A stretch of 64,000 nt of DNA from Neoceratodus forsteri (taxonomy: Eukaryota; Chordata; Ceratodontiformes; Ceratodontidae), in NCBI GenBank assembly GCA_016271365.2, contig CM057458.1, positions 195,830,501 to 195,894,500 on the forward strand, read 5' to 3'. This document shows, in pieces, positions 57,659 to 64,000 of the stretch (positions are counted from its first letter, which is position 1; every line of letters begins with the position of its first letter). A program made the translations under genes and the position numbers. The notes under the pieces were generated by a model. That model saw only the letters and a program-made list of their open reading frames with translations, was not told the origin of the DNA and did no database searches.

Positions 57659-58297
57659 CTTTGTGGAACTTTTGAATCTTTGTCAGGGTTCCATAGGTCC
57701 CCAAATGTCTCAATAGCCCCAGCAACCATAGCATTAAAATCTCCAACAAGGATAATCATAGCGTGTGGATAAGTTCATACCATTTTCTGTAAAAGTTTCG
57801 GTTATATTATTTAAAATGCATTCAAAGGCAACTACATCCATACAAGGTGGAAGATGAATATTAAAATTAAAAATATAATTCTGAGTACTATCATTTAAAT
57901 GTATTAAAATGAAGTTGCCTGTACTGTACAACATAGGATTCATGCCCAATTTAGTTGATATGAGAGCTCATATCCCCCTTGAACTTCCCTCCTTTAGCAA
58001 CCTTATTGCCATTAAGTTCAAATTCAATAACTTTCCAGATTAAAGTCCATACTTCCATGGGTCCATGTGTCTTGTAGTAAAAGCAGATCAAAATGATTTG
58101 ATACATTTAACCAGTGGACCTTATTTTAGGCTGCGAGTGCTGTCCCAGCAGATTGTTGTAGATCTTCGAGGATATTTCCTCCATTAGTCCACACTTTTGG
58201 AACTATATCTGCCTGGCACTAGAACCACACAGAAACTTTTGCTAGATTGGAGCTGCCCATAACATCGTCATGTGTCACAATCTAAGTATATTAATGT

Positions 58298-58856
58298 GCC
58301 CGGCCTGGTGGCGCAGAGGGTTGAGGTGCTGGACGCCACACCTTGAACCACGCCGCCGACCTGGGTTCAGGAATAGACTTGGGCCACCGGGGGTGGGCAG
58401 GGGATGAAGAGGCTTGAGCATCCGAGGACTGAACTCCTCTTCGGGGTGGGGAGGGGTCGCCCCCAGTGGAGACTGGGAGCACTGTTCAGAGTGGCGCAGT
58501 TAGGGGGAACACCAGACAAAAAACAGAAAAATGGCTCAGTTTGTTTGCCAGATGACTGCTCCCCCACTCTGCGACAGCACTGGAACTTCCACGGACCACC
58601 TCTACCACGGCAGCACTTGCGGGGACCTAATTAAGAGTGCGCTGGGTAAGCCCCCTCCTGATGCCTTCCCCTCAGAGGAGGGGGACCCATCCGGTGAATG
58701 GAGACACCAGGATACCCCTCGGTAGTCTGCTGCGATTTGAGGATCAAGGTGGCCCAGGAAGAGGCTGTCCTGTGGGTCGGGAGCACTGTGGAGCCCGAAG
58801 GAGAGGGGAACACTGGAGCGTGAAGGCTAGTAAACAGATTAAGGAAGAAAAAAAAG
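58298..58856 (+). mobile_element. tRNA-derived SINE, copy 5
   Basis: The head CCTGGTGGCGCAGAGGGTTG is box A-like and GGGTTCAGGAATAG is box B-like. The A-rich end is AAGAAAAAAAAG. Diverged flanks AATCTA..TAT.AATGTG (58278-58297 and 58857-58872) look like an old target duplication. Confidence 0.75.
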
Positions 58857-58872
58857 AATCTATATAAATGTG

Positions 58873-59159
58873 GGTGACCACATCACTCCTCAGTTCTTTT
58901 CCCACTGTCAGTCGTCCTCTTTGGACCTGCTGATGGAAACGTCAATTAGCAATTGCTGTTTATTATTTTACTCTTCTTATAAGTATACTTCATCATCTCT
59001 GCATGCCGCTGAAGTCAAAAGACTCTTTATTTCAGTACTGTAAGTGCAGAGATAAAATTTACAAAGAAGGCGCACACACACACACACACACAAAAGCAAG
59101 CGCCACAGTTTGTGTGTGCTGCTTGGCCCTTTCCTACAATGTGAGTGAGAACTTGTGAG
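58873..59159. other. Unassigned stretch with (CA)n
   Basis: (CA)10 at about 59072-59092. No gene recognised. Confidence 0.6.
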
Positions 59160-61460
59160 ATTTGCAGAACTTCAACCAGATTACACGGACACACTGCAAG
59201 AAAGCTCTAGAAAATTACCTTCTCCTTAAAACTATGACAGTCATGGAAAAAAAAGTCTGTTGCAGCCTCACTGTCGGCCAAGAAACGTCCGCAAGAATTG
59301 AAGGACCAGGACAGAGAATGATCGACGTTGCAGTCCTCCTCATCATCTGGCAACAAGCACTAGCATAGAGATAGAGAAATCCACTTTGATGGTGAAGTCC
59401 TGATTGGTGGTGAGACATGGTAATTCTACTGTATCAACTGCTCAGGCAGCATTGACTGCAGCCCCCCTGACTGTCAATGAGACACCAAAATCTGGGTCTG
59501 GCTTAGGTACTGCCATATCTTTTATGTATGGTAGGATGCTGTCATCGTCAGGCCACAGCTTGTCATTGACAGAAGCAGTGCTGGCCCCTGTGCAGGGCAT
59601 CATTGACTCAAGTTGTACTGTTGTCATTTTCAGAGATGATACGACACATTCTGCTTGGCTTACTGTACCTATGCAGGTAGCTATCCCATCGATGGGGCCT
59701 CAGAGCTCTCAAATACCGTCGACACCTGCAAACAGCAGATCACAGAATCTTCCTTCTCAGCAGCCACTGGTGTCACTGGTGCACACTCCAGCTCCCATTG
59801 TTGACAGGGATGCCACTGACAATGTAGAATATAGTCCCGACCTCATGGGTGTTGGAGGATGATTTAGAAGGAGAGTATGAGGAAGCACAGTATGTGCCAT
59901 GTTGATCTAGTTCTGCCCTCTCATCCTGTAGTGAGGAATAAGTGTTTTATTTACCCTGAGGTCGCCTCCTGAGAATCCTGCTTTTCAAGCCATGATACAG
60001 AAATGCAAACTGTTGTGGGCTTTTCTGTGGAAAAAGACAACTCCACAAAAAGAAACCCCATTGACTTGTAGGTCGTGCCCTACTCCCTCTCCATTATACA
60101 GTAATTCCACCTATATATCCTGCATTAAAGGATGCTACTTCTGCTATATGGTATGGGCCAAACTCACAGCCTGCAGTACCCAGAAAGGCTGATGAGCTGT
60201 ATCCAGCCCCATCTGCTAAGCCTTGTTATGCTAACCAGCCAGAAACTGACTCTGTAATCATATTGGCTGCTCTCATAGGTCTAAAGCACCTAGACACATG
60301 AGTACTTTGCTTCCTGATAAAGAATCTAGGAGGCAGGATGTGATGGGAAGCGTACATTACATATGCCTCTGCCTCACTAGGACTTAGAACTGCTAATTAC
60401 CAGGCCCATGTGATTAAATATCAAAACAGCCTGTGGAAAACTGCAAAAGCTGGAACCCAGGCTTTGCCTGAGAGCTTTGCCAAGAATGAGGTAATTAAAG
60501 GAAAGCAGTACAAATTACTGTCTCCTGTCCCCGCAAGGCTTACCCCACGGTTTAGTTTTCTATAGTAAAAGTGGCATTTTTCCTCTTGCAGCAACATACT
60601 TTATTTTAACTCTGAAAAGTCCCTTACCCAGAAGTATGGTGGATGCGGGGGGGGGTCCATTAACTGTAAAGGTGTGGCTAGTATTGAAGGGAGCTGTGCG
60701 GCACCACATCTTTACAGTTAATGGAGGCCCCCCCCCCCGGTGTCCACCAAACTTCTGGGTAAGGGACTTTTCCGAGTTAAAATAAAGTATGTTGCTGCAA
60801 AAAAAACAAACGCTGCTTTTACTATAGAAAGCTGAACTGGGGGGCTTGCTGGGGCAGGAGACTGTAATTTGTACTGCTTTCCTTTAAAACTTCTATGTAT
60901 CAATGTGAAAGCTGACTGCATGTGCAGTGGGATGTACTCTGATCCTCAGCAGGGTAACAAGGTTTGTACTTTTAATTCTGCGCAAAGAAACCATCAGCTA
61001 GTGGTCCCAGCTTCAGTTAAACATGATGACCTCTGGTACATCATGCCCTTTGATGCTGCAAGAACTTAAGGGCATGAATAACAAATGAAACTTGGAGCCA
61101 CAAGCTGTTGGTTGCTTTACACTTAATGTACAGACCTCGTTCCTCTGCTGATGATCCGAGTCCAGTACCGTTGCCCATGCAGTCAGCTTTCACATAAGTA
61201 CATCTCCTAGACTGTAGTTCTTTTTAAAAATAGACATTTTCCTGATATGAGCAGATTGAATAAAGGAACTGTGTGTTGTTACCTGACTTGCCCGTCAGAA
61301 TTGGGAATGTTGTCCTGTGCACTAGTTTCTGCGAATGGGCAGGGAGAACATACCATTTGGGACCTACCCAGAATTAACTTGAGTGCCGGGTGGGTGCTTA
61401 AGAGGGAACAGTCTGATCACATGACGGCCTATTGTACAGGTCACTCGAGTGCTGATTCAA
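59160..61460 (+). pseudogene. DIRS-like gag, decayed, with foldback insertion
   Basis: Recognised pieces in different frames: KKRPQELKDQDRE near 59280; PPENPAFQAMIQKCKLLWA (59970-60040); IKDATSAIWYGPNSQPAVPR then KADELYPAPSAK (60125-60220), the 'W..P...PAV.R..D.LY' block of DIRS gag; and ASASLGLRTANYQAHVIKYQ (60360-60425), equivalent to ALLLIRQAVYLAHIAQYQ at 5250. GKQYKLLSPVPA runs into a TTAA-flanked foldback at 60499. Later frames (VKADCMCSGMYSDPQQGNKV, DLWYIMPFDA) may be the gag tail. No RT. Confidence 0.55.
60499..60883. mobile_element. TTAA-flanked foldback MITE (T2/piggyBac-like)
   Basis: TTAA at 60495-60498 and 60884-60887 flank the element. The termini are AGGAAAGCAGTACAAATTAC (left) and the exact inverse at the right. 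The arms are about 180 bp with a loop of about 22 bp (60678-60700). The TTAA target and AGGRA-type ends recall the T2 MITE group of Xenopus. Confidence 0.8.
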
Positions 61461-62369
61461 CTGGCTAAAGGTAGTGTGTGGCAGACCATTGGTGTATCAG
61501 TCTGTCGCACATTATCTTTCAGCCAATCAGGGTGCTTGGATGGGAGGATGAGTAGATAATGCTGTCAAGCAGCTTGACTCGTGGTGCAGTTTCAGAGAGC
61601 GATTAGAGAGAGGAGTTGTGTACTGTTGCCATTACCTCAGAAAGAAATGGCATGTCACAGACTTACTGCAGATGTTTGACAAATTTGCTCCAGAAAGGTG
61701 CACAGTAGAGCTAATCTGAGCTCTTATCAGGGAAACTTATAATCTTCCTGTTTTTTGGTTTTTTTCCCTTTTTTTTGTTAGTTTTTTTTTGAAAATTTTG
61801 TGACCGGGAGAGTCGAACTGAGCCATAACTCATTTCCACGTGCGACCCGGGAACAAGGGAAGAGGAATATTTGTACAGATGTAAACTGATTATCAGAACC
61901 AGATTTGGCTGTTGAAGCAAAAGTTAAGTATTGCTCTGGGGGAGGGGGAGAGAACAAGATTTCTGTTCAACAGAACTCAGTTTTGCTGAAATATCTGATA
62001 AATTACTTTAGAAGGGCACACAGTAGTATTTAGTCTGAGCAGCCCTTATCAAGGAAACAGAGTTTTCAACTTTTTATGTTTGCTTGCACGCATGTGCAAG
62101 AAACCTAGTACCACCATACGAGTTTTCGTAGGTGTGCCTCCCTCACTTCCAATGCCCTGCTGCCTTTTGCAGGCACGGCTGCACTGCGCCAATGAATGTC
62201 CAAGCTGTCAATGACAGCCATTCAGATGCAGTGGCGTATAGTTCTAAGGAAAACACCGCCACAATCAGTGGTAGTAATGTGTAGGCAGTTTGCGTCAGTA
62301 TGCAAATTGCCACATCGGCACTGCATCTGAACTTTCATGGACAGTTCATCTGTCCCCCCCCCCTCCCCA
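61461..62369. other. Unassigned stretch with a direct repeat
   Basis: The sequence around 61690-61745 (GCACAGTAGAGCTAATCTGA...CTTATCAGGGAAAC) recurs at 62008-62065 (CACAGTAGTATTTAGTCTGA...CTTATCAAGGAAAC). T-runs lie at 61760-61790. Confidence 0.45.
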
Positions 62370-62655
62370 TGAACACCTATGTAGCATGTTCGGAGCCCAC
62401 CCCAGCACGCTCAGGCGCTCCCCTCCATCCCCGCACACTGTATGACCGATGGTAGTGCCCAATCCCCCGTTGGCTCCACTGACCCCTCTCCAAACAGACT
62501 TCCAGATGCCACGCTGGGAGCCCACCCCAGCGTGGCAAAAGTCAGTATGGCTGACAGGGTGCCCAATCCCCCGTCGGCTCCTCTGTACCCCCCAAGAAAA
62601 GAGACTTATAGGTGCTATGCTGGGAGCCCACCTCAGTGTGGCAAAGTCCCGTAGG
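62370..62655. repeat. Short minisatellite, about three units of about 100-110 bp
   Basis: GGGAGCCCACC and GCCCAATCCCCCGT recur, with CAGCGTGGCAAA / CAGTGTGGCAAA following each block. Units diverge. The long minus-strand frame here is a by-product. Confidence 0.65.
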
Positions 62656-62843
62656 TTTAAAAACACTGTTGAGAAAAAAATCTGCACACCCCTCCCACCC
62701 CATATACTTACCTCCAGAGGCACGATAATCTTTCAGTGATCAGGAACATGTTTGCACTGTTCAAAGCAGACTGCAAACTGAAGAAATGCCGGTAAGCTGT
62801 ATAATGGCATAAATGTTTTGTTTTTTAACTTTGGTGCATATGT

Positions 62844-63074
62844 CGGCCATTTTTGGGACTTTTTTCACCGAATTTTCAAATGGGGTTTTGGAGGCCCCAC
62901 CTCATGAACTCGGTCACTGTCATTTTGTTATTCGGTCCCGTAAAGGTGATTTCGCGGTCATTGTGTGGAACCACCTTTCGGGACTGAATAACAAATTGAC
63001 AGTCTCACAGTTCATGAGGTAGGCCCCCCAAAACTGTATGTTGAAAATCTGGTGAAAATATTCCCAAAAATGAC
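62844..63074. repeat. Foldback repeat, 231 bp
   Basis: Arms 62844-62955 and 62966-63074 are imperfect reverse complements: GCCATTTTTGGGA against TCCCAAAAATGAC at the ends, and TTATTCGGTCCCG against CGGGACTGAATAA inside. Likely a MITE. Confidence 0.75.
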
Positions 63075-63139
63075 TGTTTTACGAGTGTGCGTTGCACAGT
63101 TCCTACACATGCTTGTAACTTTGCAAATTTTTACTATTT

Positions 63140-64000
63140 TTACTATTTTACTGTGTGGTGTTTTTATTTTTTACTCACAGGGATTGCTACTGTTTGTTGC
63201 TAACATTTCATTGCTTTATTTTTCTTTCATTCAGATTGTTGTTGCTGGTATACCTTTTTCTGCATTATTACAAAGTGTGCCTACAGGGGTGTGCTAACAG
63301 ATTACTACTGTAATCTTCTGATTCAAATTGTCTTTTGCAAGTTATATCTTCTGTTACTGCTTTATTTTTCTCTCTAGCAAAGTGTTTCTTACAGGGTATA
63401 TCTTCTCTGAAATTACTGTATTACAGGTGGAGCTTACATTTTTGTGACTTTTTATCATTGGGCTAAGCAAAATTACTGTTTGACACTGTGTTTTATTTTC
63501 TTCTTCTTTTTTTTTTTTTTTTGAAAAGGTTTGTTGTCTCAGAGGTGTTTCAGTCTCCTTCTCACATTAAAGGAGCTAATTGCTTTCCTCCCACAGCTCT
63601 TCCAAAGGATTAGGTGTGTATGTGGGGGTGGAGCTGGCAAACTGTCAGTAATTTCCAACAGAAAGAAGGGTTAAAAAGTCAGGTTAGTTGATATCATGGA
63701 GGTAGAAGACTTGGTTTGCTGGCAAAGGCACCTAGCTTCACCTGAGCTCTTTCCTTCTAAGACTGCTGGAAAGGCAGAGTAGAGAAACTTACCAGAGCAA
63801 GGGAAAAGGATTAAGATTTATTTTGGCTAAGCAGATTTACTGTGTGGTGTTGTTTTTATCTTTTACTCACAGGGATTGCTACTGTTTGTTGCTAACATTT
63901 CATTGTTTTATTTTTCTCCATAGCAAAGTGTTTCTTACAGCGTATATCTTCTCTGAAATTATTACAGGTGGTGCTTTACAGGTTTTACAGTTTTATCTAA
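63140..64000. repeat. Direct repeats near the window end
   Basis: ACTCACAGGGATTGCTACTG then TTTGTTGCTAACATTTCATT occurs at about 63172-63212 and 63863-63904. GCAAAGTGTTTCTTACAG with TATATCTTCTCTGAAATT occurs at about 63379-63414 and 63924-63959. The right copy is cut by the window edge. Confidence 0.8.

Larger units (their letters stand above)
54640..58260 (-). mobile_element. Degraded LINE of unassigned clade, punctured by SINEs
   Basis: Minus-strand order: endonuclease start (58250-58000), middle (57949-57734), end (57108-56829: KDGKINAKGKLILKF, MRILNGRTGQDKGGEFTYQT, SVLDYICVDL). A linker near 56540 is followed by RT (55340-54640: YYTVLDIKSAFDRVDRQILL, WGIKQGCVLA, and LLYADDVLVIS after the CR1 scrap). 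The pattern is R2/RTE-like or related, but I cannot settle the clade. It is broken by a CR1 3' scrap and two tRNA-SINEs. Confidence 0.6.

Noticed and set aside
62346..62739. 125-codon minus-strand frame and plus-strand partners
   Set aside because: Produced by the repeated G/C-rich minisatellite units; repeats, not a gene.
1..64000. Host genes, tRNA genes, rRNA, snRNA
   Set aside because: No conserved exon or RNA fold was recognised; tRNA-like promoters present belong to SINEs.

Overview
The window is eukaryotic, almost certainly vertebrate, repeat-dense DNA. I recognise no host protein-coding gene, tRNA gene or rRNA. There are no bacterial-style operons, and almost every interpretable reading frame is a decayed transposon protein. 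The repertoire (CR1-like, L2-like and Tx1-like LINEs, DIRS-like gag fragments, PIF/Harbinger elements with a HARBI1-type transposase, a TTAA-flanked foldback MITE, tRNA-derived SINEs) fits a large, transposon-rich amphibian-type genome. A lungfish, coelacanth or reptile cannot be excluded from sequence alone.

Layout. 1-3.4 kb: AT-rich DNA with an inverted-arm unit and a short foldback. 3.4-18.1 kb: a DIRS-like element (gag, then the start of RT) split by a 12.2-kb Harbinger element (5483-17670). The Harbinger carries three genes: a trihelix/Myb gene (-), a Myb/SANT NAIF1-like gene (+) and a HARBI1-like DDE transposase (-). It was itself hit by a CR1-like LINE (12059-15973), which in turn carries a small MITE. 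18.1-21.4 kb: a CR1 scrap and a 1.47-kb palindromic Harbinger-type element with a CTT target duplication. 21.4-28.3 kb: two L2-like LINEs head to head, the second carrying a DIRS fragment where its RT should be. 28.3-36.1 kb: SINEs, a DIRS-like gag, an L2 3' piece and LINE scraps. 36.1-53 kb: two Tx1-like LINEs in tandem. The first is interrupted by a gag-bearing DIRS-like element (39186-40736). The second is interrupted by an L2-type fragment (45665-46154) and a probably full-length CR1 (46289-51020). 53-58.9 kb: a MIR-like SINE, an L2 5' part, and a degraded LINE of unassigned clade punctured by tRNA-SINEs. 58.9-64 kb: another DIRS-like gag with a TTAA foldback inside it, a short minisatellite, a foldback and long direct repeats.

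The most interesting points are the Harbinger element with two different Myb-family genes plus transposase and phase-consistent introns; three separate L2-like LINEs with a 2A-like N-P-G-P motif just upstream of the endonuclease; a CR1 whose 5' end is built of 125-bp tandem monomers; and several insertions whose target duplications let the order of events be read. Everything coding looks inactive: stops, frameshifts, truncations. Family assignments come from recalled protein signatures, not from a search.
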